Assembly (NCBI GenBank): GCA_035315885.1
Contig: DATFXM010000122.1
Span: forward strand, 1 to 17,165
Length of the DNA: 17,165 nt
Reading direction: 5' to 3'
Source of the DNA: DATFXM01 sp035315885
GTDB lineage: Bacteria > Acidobacteriota > Blastocatellia > UBA7656
Part shown: positions 1 to 8,577 of the stretch, piece after piece
How the letters are laid out: every line of letters begins with the position of its first letter
Numbering within the stretch: position 1 is the stretch's first letter
The notes under the pieces: generated by a model
What the model saw: the letters and a program-made list of their open reading frames with translations, nothing else
Told to the model about the DNA's origin: nothing
Database searches by the model: none
Position numbers and translations under genes: made by a program

Positions 1-646
1 TGCCTGCATCCGCGTGTTTCAGGATGTTCAGCCCTTCGCCGTAAGCTGCCATCAATCCGTATTCAATCCCGTTGTGGACCATCTTGACGAAGTGGCCGGC
101 GCCGTTTGGTCCGCAATGCAGGTAGCCTTCTTCGGCAGTACCTTTCACCTTCTCACGTCCAGGCGTGCGATCTACGTCGCCGCGACCGGGGGCGAGCGTC
201 TTGAATATCGGGTCGAGGTGATTAACGATTTTCGTTTCGCCGCCGATCATCTGGCAGTAGCCCCGATCGAGGCCCCAGATGCCGCCGCTGGTTCCCACGT
301 CAACGTAATGAATTCCCTTCGATTTCAACTCGCCCGCTCGGCGAATGTCATCAATGTAGTAAGAGTTACCGCCGTCAATGATGATGTCGTCCGGGCTGAG
401 ACGCGCGGCCAGGTCGGCGAGCGCTTTGTCCACGACCGCGGCTGGAACCATCAGCCACACGACGCGAGGCGATGCCAGTTTGTCAACAAAGTCATCGAGC
501 GACGAAGCAGCGGTTGCTCCTTCTTTCGCCAGTCCCTTCACCACTTCAGGGCTTCTATCAAAGACGACGCACTGGTGACCGTCGCGTAAAAGACGGCGCA
601 CCATGTTTGCGCCCATTCTGCCAAGACCAATCATTCCAAGTTGCAT
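1..646 (-). CDS. gnd: 6-phosphogluconate dehydrogenase, decarboxylating (3' end cut by window edge)
   Basis: This enzyme oxidatively decarboxylates 6-phosphogluconate to ribulose 5-phosphate in the cytoplasmic oxidative pentose phosphate pathway. The first 215 codons are in the window. The Rossmann motif GLGRMG is at residues 7-12. DGGNSYY is at 91-97, followed by GTSGG at 118-122. The catalytic segment FVKMVHNGIEY is at 187-197, with K188 and N192 matching the catalytic Lys and Asn of the family. The layout suits the shorter (about 300 aa) GndA/YqeC type rather than the 470-aa form, but the missing end prevents proof. The ATG at 646 is preceded by AAAGGAAA at a good distance and sits 39 bp after the tal-pgi stop, so the two genes are probably co-transcribed. 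The cofactor (NAD or NADP) cannot be settled from what is visible. Confidence 0.93.
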   Translation of the reverse strand, partial: MQLGMIGLGRMGANMVRRLLRDGHQCVVFDRSPEVVKGLAKEGATAASSLDDFVDKLASPRVVWLMVPAAVVDKALADLAARLSPDDIIIDGGNSYYIDDIRRAGELKSKGIHYVDVGTSGGIWGLDRGYCQMIGGETKIVNHLDPIFKTLAPGRGDVDRTPGREKVKGTAEEGYLHCGPNGAGHFVKMVHNGIEYGLMAAYGEGLNILKHADAG

Positions 647-685
647 AATGTGTTTCCTTTCTCTAACCAAATTGTTAGCAATCGC

Positions 686-3562
686 TCACCGGAGAGCTTG
701 TTCAATAGCGGCAGCGAGCCTCGAGAGACCTGCACTGACATCGGCGCCGAGATGCACGCGCAGCGCTCGGCGTTCGCGTTCGGCAAGCACCTGGAAGTCG
801 CCTCGCGCCTGCGCGGCTTTGACAATGCCGAATGTGTATTTCTGCCCCGGCACCGGGAGGTCGGTCTCATCGTCGCAAGTGATTTGCAGGAAGACGCCGC
901 TGTTCGGGCCGCCTTTGTATGCCTGCCCGGTCGAATGTAAAAACCGCGGACCGAAGCCGAGACAAGTTGCGACACGTTTGCTGTCGCGGACTGCATGACG
1001 CAGCTTTTGCAACTGCGCCTCGTGATCTTCATTCATCTCGATGTAACCAAGAACCGCGAAGTAATCGCCGGCGTTGATGCGGTTCAGGTGGGCTTTGATG
1101 TAGCCGGCGAGCGATTGATCATCCGCTGCTTGCGAAAGCGCAGCGGAGTTCTTCGAATCGGTGAATAGCTTGACGCCGTTGTCTACGAAGAACGGCGTTT
1201 CATCGGGGAGCTTGCCGGTTTGTTCGTACTCGCCGGTGAGCTTGCGAGTCGCTACTTTACTGGCTTCCACATCGGGCTGATTGAATGCGTTGATACCGAT
1301 TATCGAGCCTGCTACCGCAGTGGCAATCTCCCAACGGAAGAACTCCTCGCCAATATTGTTAATGTCTTCCACCGCGATGCGAACTACCGGCTGACCGGCT
1401 CTCGCGAGCGCCTCGATCGCTGCGTCTTGCGTCGCATCAGGCTCGGAGTCTAAGCGCAAATAGACGAATACGCGGTCATCACCGTACGTGCCCGGTTCGG
1501 CGAGCGACTCGCGATCGACCGGTATTAAGCCCTTGCCAATCTTTCCGGTCGATTCGGCAATCAACTGCTCAAGCCACGCACCGAGATCCCGGATGCCCGG
1601 AGACGTGATAATAGTTACCTTGTCTCGCCCGAACCGCGTGGCGCCGACTCCCAATATTGTGCCGAGGACAACGCCTGGATTTTCCTCAACTGGTACCGAT
1701 GCTGAGCAAGCGTGCACCATCTCTTCGGTGCGGTCGAGGAATCGTGCAACGTCCAGACCCATAACACTGGCCGGCACCATGCCGAAATCCGATAGGGCAG
1801 AGTAACGACCGCCAATGCTCGGCCAACCGAAAAAGACATTACGGAAGCCGTCGCCTTCGGCCACCTTTTGCATCTTTGAGCCGGGATCGGTGATGGCAAT
1901 GAAGCGATTGCCTGCTTCTTTCTCTCCGACCACTTGTTTAACGCGATCGAAGAAATACTGCTTGTAAATGTTTGGCTCCAGGGTGCCGCCGGACTTGCTT
2001 GATACGATGAACAGGGTGTTCGCAATATCGATTTTGCTTTCAAATGCTTTGATCTGCGCTGGGTCGGTGGAATCGAGGACGTGAAGCTCCGGGAAGCCCG
2101 CGAACTTGCCAAAGGTCAACTTCATCACCTCGGGACAAAGGCTTGAGCCGCCCATCCCCAGCAACGCTGCGTGCGCGAAGCCCGCGTTTTTCACTTCCTC
2201 GGCGATATTCTTCAGGTGGCTGATGTGAGCCAGCTGGTCGTCGGTGATTCCCATCCAGCCGAGCCAGTTGGCTTCGTCCTCCCCCGTCCACAGAGTTGCG
2301 TCGCGCGCCCAGAGCCTTCTAACGTTGCCGTCTGCTTGCCAGCTCTTCAGGGACGCCTCCACTGCGGAGGCGAAGTCAGCAGGTATTTTTGCGGTCTGGC
2401 GATTGATCTTCGCAGTGACCGATTCTTTCGAAGACTTGCCCACCGCGTCGAGCAGTTTGTCAAACGCTTCGATGAACAGGCGGACACCATCATCTAGCAG
2501 CTTACCGGTGACCTTTTCCATCGAGATGCCGACTTCGGCAAGCGTCGTCATCGTGTCGTGCGCCTCCTCGATGCCCTCAGTGAGACTCTTACGCAGTCGA
2601 CCATGATCGCGGAAGGCATCGAAGGTCGCCGGCGGTATCGTGTTAACGGTGTCCGCGCCGATCAATTCTTCGACATAGATCACATCGCGGTAAGCTGGGT
2701 TCTTGGTGCTGGTGCTGGCCCAGAGGACGCGCTGGGTTTGTGCGTTACTCGCCGCCAGCTTTTCCCAGCGCGGATTATTGAATAGCTCCAGGTATCGTTG
2801 GTATGTCAGCTTCGCATTGGCGATAGCGATTTTCCCGAGCAGGCTGCGGAGCAAGGCTTGTTCCCCTGGCGCGGTCGAGTCTTTCAAGCGAGCGGAGATG
2901 ATGCTATCGATTGCGCTGTCAATTCTGCTGATGAAGAAACTCGCTACGCTCGCCACTCGGCTTACGTCGCCGCCCGACTTCCGGAACTTCTCAAGACCCG
3001 CGATGTAAGCTTCGGCGACTCGCTCGTACGCCTGCTGCGAGAAGAGGAGCGTGACGTTGACGTTGATGCCCTCGCCTATCAGCGCCTCGATTGCAGGGAT
3101 GCCTTCAGGCGTCGCCGGGACTTTGATCATCACGTTTTTTCGACCGACTGACTTCCACAAACGTCTTGCTTCTTGAATTGTCCCTTCGGTGTCGTGGGCG
3201 AGTGTTGGGGCAACTTCGAGACTGACGTAACCGTCTCGCATGTTAGAGCGGTCGTAAACCGGCCGCAGAATATCAGCAGCGTCTTGAATGTCGCGGATCG
3301 CCAGTTTCTCGTAGAGCGATTTTGCGTCAAGGCCGCTGTACCTTTGACCATCGAGAAAGTCCTTGTAGTCGGTGCTGCCAACGATTGCCTTCTCGAATAT
3401 CGAAGGGTTCGATGTCACGCCCCTCAACCCGTCCTCATCCAGCAATCGCTTGAGCTCACCGCTGGTGATCAAGCTGCGTCGGATGTAGTCGAGCCAAACT
3501 GACTGGCCGTAAGTTTGTAATGACTGCAGTGGGTTTTGTGCTTTGCTTTTAATTGGTTTCAT
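686..3562 (-). CDS. Bifunctional transaldolase / glucose-6-phosphate isomerase (Tal-Pgi fusion)
   Basis: This 958-aa cytoplasmic fusion joins two sugar-phosphate enzymes. Residues 1 to about 375 are a transaldolase, with GVTSNPSIFEKAI at 48-60 and the Schiff-base lysine K147 in MIKVPAT. ASFFISRID and WASTSTKNP follow, both typical of the family. From about 400 to the end is a glucose-6-phosphate isomerase with SIS folds. It carries GMGGSSLCPE, SSKSGGTLEPN, GGRYSALSDFG and WLEQLIAESTGK, the last near the active site. Transaldolase moves a three-carbon unit between sedoheptulose 7-phosphate and glyceraldehyde 3-phosphate, and Pgi interconverts glucose 6-phosphate and fructose 6-phosphate. Together they recycle pentose phosphates toward glucose 6-phosphate. 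The start is well supported by AAGGAG eight bases before the ATG. It sits 188 bp after atpC and 39 bp before gnd. Such fusions are known in several phyla, and no active-site residue looks lost. Confidence 0.95.
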   Translation of the reverse strand: MKPIKSKAQNPLQSLQTYGQSVWLDYIRRSLITSGELKRLLDEDGLRGVTSNPSIFEKAIVGSTDYKDFLDGQRYSGLDAKSLYEKLAIRDIQDAADILRPVYDRSNMRDGYVSLEVAPTLAHDTEGTIQEARRLWKSVGRKNVMIKVPATPEGIPAIEALIGEGINVNVTLLFSQQAYERVAEAYIAGLEKFRKSGGDVSRVASVASFFISRIDSAIDSIISARLKDSTAPGEQALLRSLLGKIAIANAKLTYQRYLELFNNPRWEKLAASNAQTQRVLWASTSTKNPAYRDVIYVEELIGADTVNTIPPATFDAFRDHGRLRKSLTEGIEEAHDTMTTLAEVGISMEKVTGKLLDDGVRLFIEAFDKLLDAVGKSSKESVTAKINRQTAKIPADFASAVEASLKSWQADGNVRRLWARDATLWTGEDEANWLGWMGITDDQLAHISHLKNIAEEVKNAGFAHAALLGMGGSSLCPEVMKLTFGKFAGFPELHVLDSTDPAQIKAFESKIDIANTLFIVSSKSGGTLEPNIYKQYFFDRVKQVVGEKEAGNRFIAITDPGSKMQKVAEGDGFRNVFFGWPSIGGRYSALSDFGMVPASVMGLDVARFLDRTEEMVHACSASVPVEENPGVVLGTILGVGATRFGRDKVTIITSPGIRDLGAWLEQLIAESTGKIGKGLIPVDRESLAEPGTYGDDRVFVYLRLDSEPDATQDAAIEALARAGQPVVRIAVEDINNIGEEFFRWEIATAVAGSIIGINAFNQPDVEASKVATRKLTGEYEQTGKLPDETPFFVDNGVKLFTDSKNSAALSQAADDQSLAGYIKAHLNRINAGDYFAVLGYIEMNEDHEAQLQKLRHAVRDSKRVATCLGFGPRFLHSTGQAYKGGPNSGVFLQITCDDETDLPVPGQKYTFGIVKAAQARGDFQVLAERERRALRVHLGADVSAGLSRLAAAIEQALR

Positions 3563-3750
3563 TATCTAACTCCTTCAAGAAACTCTCCCTGCGCGCGAAC
3601 GCGCTGATCGCGGCGCTACGGAAAAATTCCTGCGCCACAAATGAACATCACTGTTATCTGCCTCCGCCACGCTCTTATCCGCAGATGATGCAGAACACAC
3701 AGAAGAGGTAACCAGAAACCGCAAACCAGTAACCAGAAACCTCACCCTGG
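3563..3750 (-). repeat. Intergenic spacer atpC/tal-pgi with a 13-bp direct repeat
   Basis: This is the only long gap inside the minus-strand cluster. GTAACCAGAAACC occurs twice, at 3708-3720 and 3729-3741, with a 21-bp period, next to a GTTCTGCATCATCTGCGG-like stretch on the minus strand. Nothing here looks coding. It may hold a separate promoter for tal-pgi and gnd, but I see no convincing -35/-10 pair. The wording resembles intergenic tracts I associate with acidobacterial genomes, which is recollection and not evidence. Confidence 0.5.
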
Positions 3751-4173
3751 CTACGTTGGTCGCATTCCGTGCGTCCGTCGCTTGACGCGCAGTTGCGCGA
3801 GTGATCGCGACAATGCGGCATGTGTGGAAGCGACTTCTTCGGCGGAAATTTTCTCGCGGAGGCGAGCTTCAGCCCGTCGGCGCGCTTCCTCGGCCCTTGC
3901 CTCGTCGATGTTGTCGACTGGAACGGCCATATCCGTCAGAATGGACACGCGATCCCCGGTTACGTCCACAAGCCCCTCGCCAACTGCCAGAGAATCACTT
4001 CGGCCATTTTTGCGCACAATCATTTCGCCCGGTACCAATTGGGTCATCAGACAGACGTGGTTTGGAAGAATGCCAAGCTGGCCCTCAATTCCCGGCAACG
4101 TAACCATCTCCACGTCTTCAGAGTAAACCGTGGCTTCAGGCGTCACGATTTCCAATCTCAGAGTTTTGGCCAT
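3751..4173 (-). CDS. atpC: ATP synthase F1 epsilon subunit
   Basis: Epsilon is part of the F1 central stalk: it couples gamma to the c-ring and can inhibit ATP hydrolysis. The 140-aa product has the expected N-terminal beta-sandwich (LRLEIVTPEATVYSEDVEMVTLPG, shown here only as its family-like opening, residues 5-28), then GQLGILPNH at 32-40. The C-terminal helical pair (DEARAEEARRRAEARL and ASTHAALSRSLAQLRV) ends in a basic tail. Length is normal. The ATG at 4173 is preceded by AAGGAGGGAG and lies 23 bp after the atpD stop. The gene ends with TAG, which shows that amber is used as a normal stop in this genome. Confidence 0.95.
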   Translation of the reverse strand: MAKTLRLEIVTPEATVYSEDVEMVTLPGIEGQLGILPNHVCLMTQLVPGEMIVRKNGRSDSLAVGEGLVDVTGDRVSILTDMAVPVDNIDEARAEEARRRAEARLREKISAEEVASTHAALSRSLAQLRVKRRTHGMRPT

Positions 4174-4196
4174 CTCTCTGGCTCCCTCCTTTTCCC

Positions 4197-5615
4197 TTAA
4201 GCCTTCGGACCGTCAGCCTGTTTGACTTCCTCAATGGCTCCCTTCATGTAGAAGTCGCCCTCCGCCGCATCGTCGTGCTTGCCATCGAGGATCTCTTTGA
4301 AACCGCGTACGGTGTCGGCTACCGGAACCTGCTTTCCCTCGCGACCAGTGAAGACTTGCGCCACACTGAATGGCTGGCTCAGAAAACGCTGGATCTTGCG
4401 CGCTCGGAACACGGTCCGCTTGTCCTCCGGCGAAAGCTCATCCATGCCCAGGATCGCAATGATGTCCTGCAGGTCTTTGTAACGCTGAAGCACCTTTTGC
4501 ACGCCACGCGCGACATCGTAGTGTCCCTGGCCCACGATTTCTGGGGCGAGCGCGCGAGAGGTTGAGGCCAGAGGATCCACCGCCGGATAGATCCCTAGTT
4601 CAGCAATCGCACGATCGAGGACGATCGTGGCATCAAGATGCGCGAATGTTGTTGCGGGCGCCGGATCGGTCAGGTCATCGGCCGGCACATACACTGCCTG
4701 GAAGGAAGTGATCGAGCCCTTCTTAGTGGAGGTGATGCGCTCTTGCAGGCTGCCCATTTCTGCGGCGAGCGTCGGTTGGTATCCAACCGCGCTGGCGGTG
4801 CGGCCGAGCAATGACGACACCTCGGCCCCGGCCTGAGAAAACCGGAAGATGTTGTCGATGAACAGCAGTACGTCCTGATTCTTCTCGTCGCGAAAGTATT
4901 CAGTGAGCGCAAGGCCGGCGAGGGCCACGCGCAAACGGGCGCCCGGCGGTTCGTTCATCTGGCCATAGACCAGGGCGATCTTGGACGCTCCCAGGTCTTT
5001 CTGGTTGATGACCCCGGCTTCGCACATTTCGTTATAGAGGTCATTTCCTTCGCGAGTCCGTTCCCCGACACCGGCAAACACTGACACTCCGCCATGGAGC
5101 TTAGCGATATTATGAATCAGCTCCATGATTACGACCGTCTTGCCAACGCCGGCGCCGCCGAAGGCACCCACTTTGCCTCCTTTTAAGAAGGGACATATCA
5201 GGTCAATGACTTTTATCCCGGTTGCGAGCACCTGCGGGGAAACTGATTGGTCAACCAGCGGTGGGGGCAAGCGGTGAATCGGATAGTATTTCTCTGCGTT
5301 GACCGGACCCTTCTCGTCGACTGGAGTCCCAGTGACATCAAATATCCGTCCCATTACACCGTCGCCGACGGGCATCGAAATAGGGCCACCGCTATCCGTG
5401 ACCTCCAGGCCACGTTTGAGACCCTCGGTACCCGACATGGCTATCGTTCGGACCCAATTGTCGCCGAGATGCTGCTGCACCTCGAGCGTCAGCTTATTGG
5501 ACTTGCCGTTATTTCTGTATTCGACCGTCAGTGCGTTGTAGATGCCGGGCAGTGAGTCCGGAAATTCCACGTCTATTACTGGACCGGCGACTTGAACTAT
5601 TTTGCCTATTCTCAT
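4197..5615 (-). CDS. atpD: ATP synthase F1 beta subunit (catalytic)
   Basis: Beta carries the catalytic nucleotide sites of F1. I chose the ATG at 5615, giving 472 aa, because the family normally opens as MRIGKIVQVAGPVIDVEF does here. An in-frame ATG at 5633 would add six residues but has a ribosome site directly against it. The Walker A motif GGAGVGKT is at 153-160 and the catalytic glutamate is E185 in GERTREGNDLY. LLFIDNIFRFSQAG (Walker B) and SLLGRTASAVGYQPTLA follow, and the C-terminal RFLSQPFSVAQVFTG is intact. The stretch before the P-loop, DLICPFLKGGKVGAF, departs from the common DLL.PY.KGGKIGLF. The gene lies 44 bp after atpG and 23 bp before atpC. Confidence 0.97.
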   Translation of the reverse strand: MRIGKIVQVAGPVIDVEFPDSLPGIYNALTVEYRNNGKSNKLTLEVQQHLGDNWVRTIAMSGTEGLKRGLEVTDSGGPISMPVGDGVMGRIFDVTGTPVDEKGPVNAEKYYPIHRLPPPLVDQSVSPQVLATGIKVIDLICPFLKGGKVGAFGGAGVGKTVVIMELIHNIAKLHGGVSVFAGVGERTREGNDLYNEMCEAGVINQKDLGASKIALVYGQMNEPPGARLRVALAGLALTEYFRDEKNQDVLLFIDNIFRFSQAGAEVSSLLGRTASAVGYQPTLAAEMGSLQERITSTKKGSITSFQAVYVPADDLTDPAPATTFAHLDATIVLDRAIAELGIYPAVDPLASTSRALAPEIVGQGHYDVARGVQKVLQRYKDLQDIIAILGMDELSPEDKRTVFRARKIQRFLSQPFSVAQVFTGREGKQVPVADTVRGFKEILDGKHDDAAEGDFYMKGAIEEVKQADGPKA

Positions 5616-5659
5616 ATTCAGACCTGCTTTCATCCCTGGTTGTCTACATAGACATTTGA

Positions 5660-6526
5660 TCAGGCGGCCTGGCCGCCGGCGATCTCCAGTAATTCCCTCG
5701 TGATGTTGCCCTGACGAAGCTTGTTGTATTCGAGCGTTAAGTGGTCGATCAGGCCCTGGGCATTATCAGTAGCGTTCTTCATCGAAACCATGCGGGCGCT
5801 TTGCTCGCTGGCTTTTGCACTAAGCAAGGCGTAATGGATGTAAATATTGAGATAATGCGAGAGCAGATAGCCCAGAACAGCCTCCGGACCGGGCTCAAAC
5901 AGTGACTCCTTGGCATCGGCCATCAGCTTATCTTCGGGTTCCGCGCCCGGAATCTTCATCCCTTTGATTTCGCCCACCGGGAGAAACTCCAAAGAGACAG
6001 GTTCCTGCGTTAGCGTGTTGATAAAACGGGTGGCGACAACGCGGACTTCGTCGACTTCCTTTTTCAGGAAGAGGTCTCTGGCAAAGGCGGCAATCGCCCT
6101 CGACTCGTGGAACCGCGGCGTGTCGCTATACGCAAACTCGGCAACAAGCTGCCGGCGTGTTGCGGCTACGAACTGTGCGGCTTTCTTCCCTGCCGCAATG
6201 AAGAGCGTGGACTGCGGGTCGAATTGTGAAGCCAGCCGAAACAGGTTGCTGTTGAGCGCCCCGCATAGACCCTTATCGGCGCCGACCAGGATGACTGCCC
6301 GTTTGCGGACCTCTCGTACTTCCATCAGCGGATGGGTGAAGTCGCCCATCCGAGTCGTTGCTTCGCGCTGGAAGCGGTATAGCAGGTAAATGAAAGGTCG
6401 GCTGGCGACCGCGGCTTCCTGGGCCTTGCGCATCTTCGACGCCGCCACCATCTGCATCGCCTTTGTAATCTGCGCCGTACTTCCGACTGATCGGATTCTT
6501 TGGCGGATGTCGCGTGTGCTGTGCAT
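5660..6526 (-). CDS. atpG: ATP synthase F1 gamma subunit
   Basis: Gamma is the rotating central shaft of F1. The 288-aa product begins with the family signature: an N-terminal helix with TRDIRQRIRSVGSTAQITKA and then MQMVAASKMRKAQ at 24-36. The middle has VGADKGLCGALNSN. The C-terminal helix contains SARMVSMKNATDNAQGLI and closes with YNKLRQGNITRELLEIAGG, the most conserved part of the family. Length is normal. AAAGGA lies nine bases before the ATG at 6526. The gap to atpA upstream is only 12 bp, consistent with translational coupling. Nothing suggests loss of function. Confidence 0.96.
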   Translation of the reverse strand: MHSTRDIRQRIRSVGSTAQITKAMQMVAASKMRKAQEAAVASRPFIYLLYRFQREATTRMGDFTHPLMEVREVRKRAVILVGADKGLCGALNSNLFRLASQFDPQSTLFIAAGKKAAQFVAATRRQLVAEFAYSDTPRFHESRAIAAFARDLFLKKEVDEVRVVATRFINTLTQEPVSLEFLPVGEIKGMKIPGAEPEDKLMADAKESLFEPGPEAVLGYLLSHYLNIYIHYALLSAKASEQSARMVSMKNATDNAQGLIDHLTLEYNKLRQGNITRELLEIAGGQAA

Positions 6527-6538
6527 ATCACTAGTCCT

Positions 6539-8071
6539 TTATTTCCAGGTTTGTTTGAAGGCGTTGGCGGCGGCCTTCAACTCGCCTGCCACTGCATCGC
6601 TGACCGACTTTTCTTCCGCGATCTTTTGGAGTAACTCGGCCTTATGTAATGTCAGGAACTCCGTCAGCTTGGCTTGCCACTCTTTGACCCGTTCCACCGG
6701 TACATCATCCAGGTAGTTGTTCTTGACCGCCCAGAGCACCGCAACCTGGACCTCCACCGGGATTGGGCTGTACTGGGGCTGTTTAAAGATCTCCATGATC
6801 CGCTTGCCACGGTCGATCTGAGCTTGCGTTTTAGCATCCAGTTCCGAGCCGAACTGAGCAAAGGCCGCCAATTCTCGAAATTGGGCGAGGTCACCCTTGA
6901 GTTGCCCTGCAACTTGTTTCATGGCTTTGAGCTGCGCTGCCGAACCCACGCGAGAAACAGACAGGCCCACCGAAATAGCAGGACGTACGCCTTGATAAAA
7001 CAGATCAGTTTCCAGATAGATCTGACCGTCAGTGATCGAAATTACGTTAGTGGGAATGTAAGCGGAAACGTCTCCAGCTTGCGTCTCAATGATGGGCAGT
7101 GCGGTGAGCGAACCGTTGCCGTACTTTTCTCCAACGCGCGCCGCGCGTTCGAGCAGCCGGCTGTGGAGGTAAAACACGTCGCCCGGATAAGCCTCGCGAC
7201 CCGACGGCCGTTTCAACACGAGGCAGACCTGGCGGTAAGCCACGGCATGTTTGGACAGGTCGTCATAAATAATCAGAGCGTCCATGCCGTTGTCCATGAA
7301 CCACTCGCCCATCGCCGCTCCGGCGAATGGCGCCAGATATTGGTTGGTGGCTGAATCTGCGGCAGGAGATGCGATGATAATCGTGTAGGGCATCGCCCCG
7401 GCTTCCTCGAGCACTGATATGAGGCGCGCGATGCTTGATTGCTTCTGGCCGATTGCGACGTAGATGCAGTACAGCGGGCGATAGTCTTTATCGCCGGCAG
7501 CCTCTGCCGCTTTGTTCAGGCGAGCCTGATTAATGATTGTGTCGATACATATGGTCGTCTTACCCGTCGACCGGTCACCGATGATCAATTCGCGTTGGCC
7601 GCGGCCAATCGGAATCATTGCATCAATCGACATGATCCCCGTCTGCACCGGTTGTTTTACCGGCGTGCGCTTGATGATTCCGGGAGCAAGGTTTTCGACT
7701 GGATAATCGACATCACTCTTGATAGGTCCCTTTCCATCGACTGGCTCTCCCAGCGTATTCACGACACGACCGAGCAGACCCTTGCCCACTGGAACCTGCA
7801 GCAGGTTGCCCGTAGCGCGGACCTCGTCCCCCTCCTCGAGCTGGGTGTAGTCGCCCAGGATCACAACTCCGACTTCTGTCTCGTCGAGATTCAGGGCGAG
7901 GCCGGTGATTCCGTGGCCGAGGTCGATCATCTCATTGAGCATCGCGTCGGACAGGCCTTCGATTCGAGCGACCCCGTCGCCGATCTCGCGGATCACACCA
8001 ACGTTCTGCCTGGCCCCGTTATTCTTCGCTCCGGCAATCTGAGCTTCAATTTCCATCAGTAAGCTGGACAT
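6539..8071 (-). CDS. atpA: ATP synthase F1 alpha subunit
   Basis: Alpha carries the non-catalytic nucleotide sites and alternates with beta in the F1 hexamer. The ATG at 8071 (MSSLLMEIEAQ, 510 aa) is preferred. An in-frame TTG at 8086 would extend the protein, but that TTG overlaps the ribosome-binding sequence GAGGGAAAG at 8076-8084. Visible landmarks are GDGVARIEGL near the start, GKGLLGRVVN, the P-loop GDRSTGKT at 165-172, and IYVAIGQKQSS. PYTIIIASPA and the C-terminal signature PAISVGLSVSRVGSAAQ follow. The P-loop has Ser where most alpha subunits have Gln (GDRQTGKT), which is one of several hints that this synthase is divergent. It sits 85 bp after atpH and 12 bp before atpG. Confidence 0.97.
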   Translation of the reverse strand: MSSLLMEIEAQIAGAKNNGARQNVGVIREIGDGVARIEGLSDAMLNEMIDLGHGITGLALNLDETEVGVVILGDYTQLEEGDEVRATGNLLQVPVGKGLLGRVVNTLGEPVDGKGPIKSDVDYPVENLAPGIIKRTPVKQPVQTGIMSIDAMIPIGRGQRELIIGDRSTGKTTICIDTIINQARLNKAAEAAGDKDYRPLYCIYVAIGQKQSSIARLISVLEEAGAMPYTIIIASPAADSATNQYLAPFAGAAMGEWFMDNGMDALIIYDDLSKHAVAYRQVCLVLKRPSGREAYPGDVFYLHSRLLERAARVGEKYGNGSLTALPIIETQAGDVSAYIPTNVISITDGQIYLETDLFYQGVRPAISVGLSVSRVGSAAQLKAMKQVAGQLKGDLAQFRELAAFAQFGSELDAKTQAQIDRGKRIMEIFKQPQYSPIPVEVQVAVLWAVKNNYLDDVPVERVKEWQAKLTEFLTLHKAELLQKIAEEKSVSDAVAGELKAAANAFKQTWK

Positions 8072-8075
8072 GTAT

Positions 8076-8084
8076 CTTTCCCTC
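8076..8084 (-). promoter_or_regulatory. Ribosome-binding site deciding the atpA start
   Basis: GAGGGAAAG on the minus strand lies six bases before the ATG at 8071. It overlaps the alternative TTG at 8086, so initiation at 8071 is much more likely. Confidence 0.7.
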
Positions 8085-8156
8085 AACTGCTAATCACAAA
8101 GTTGGCTTCGCCATCCTCGATCGGTTACAACGATCGGTTCTCTTCGCATAGTCGAT

Positions 8157-8549
8157 TCAAAATTGTTTCTCCAGTGCTGCGAGCCTGGCCTTTACACTGC
8201 CGTCATAGACGTCACTGCCCACCTTGATGCGCATTCCACCGATCAGCGCAGGGTTGGGTACGAAAGAGGTGGTTATGCCCGGACCGTACAGCCGCTCCAG
8301 GTCGGCGCGGACGCCTGCCTGCAAGTCAGCATGCAACGGTCTGGCGCTCTCGACGTTCGCGCTGTGCTCAGAAATGTCGAGTCGCACCAGCCTTCCAAAA
8401 TGCTCCGCAAGAGCCAGGCAGTTCCTGCGTTTTGACTCGAGGACTGCTTGCACCACCTGCCTTACGCGCACCCCGTCCAACAACCCATCAACAAGACAAA
8501 GCCGAAACAAATGCTTGGCTTGACGCTTGACTTGCTTGGTCATTCTCAT
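8157..8549 (-). CDS. atpH: ATP synthase F1 delta subunit, compact form
   Basis: Delta fixes the peripheral b-stalk to the top of the alpha/beta hexamer. This product is 130 aa, against about 175-185 for most bacteria. The C-terminal domain is clearly delta-like: NPALIGGMRIKVGSDVYDGS at about 98-117, then VKARLAALEKQF. The start (KRQAKHLFRLC) resembles helix 1 of the usual N-terminal bundle. VVQAVLESKRRNCLALAEHF then resembles the last bundle helix, so about 50 residues of the middle of that domain seem to be missing. I see no frameshift or stray stop explaining this, so it reads as a compact variant and not a pseudogene. AAAGGA stands about ten bases before the ATG at 8549. The position between atpF and atpA supports the call. 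Confidence 0.88.
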   Translation of the reverse strand: MRMTKQVKRQAKHLFRLCLVDGLLDGVRVRQVVQAVLESKRRNCLALAEHFGRLVRLDISEHSANVESARPLHADLQAGVRADLERLYGPGITTSFVPNPALIGGMRIKVGSDVYDGSVKARLAALEKQF

Positions 8550-8577
8550 AGCAGTTCATCCTTTGTTGGTTTCATCA

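Noticed and set aside
14..589. 191-residue plus-strand open frame
   Set aside because: It lies antisense to gnd, whose motifs are unmistakable, and its own product has no recognisable pattern.
686..3562. Tal-Pgi as an assembly fusion of two genes
   Set aside because: The frame is open throughout with no internal start or ribosome site, and this fusion is an established protein type.
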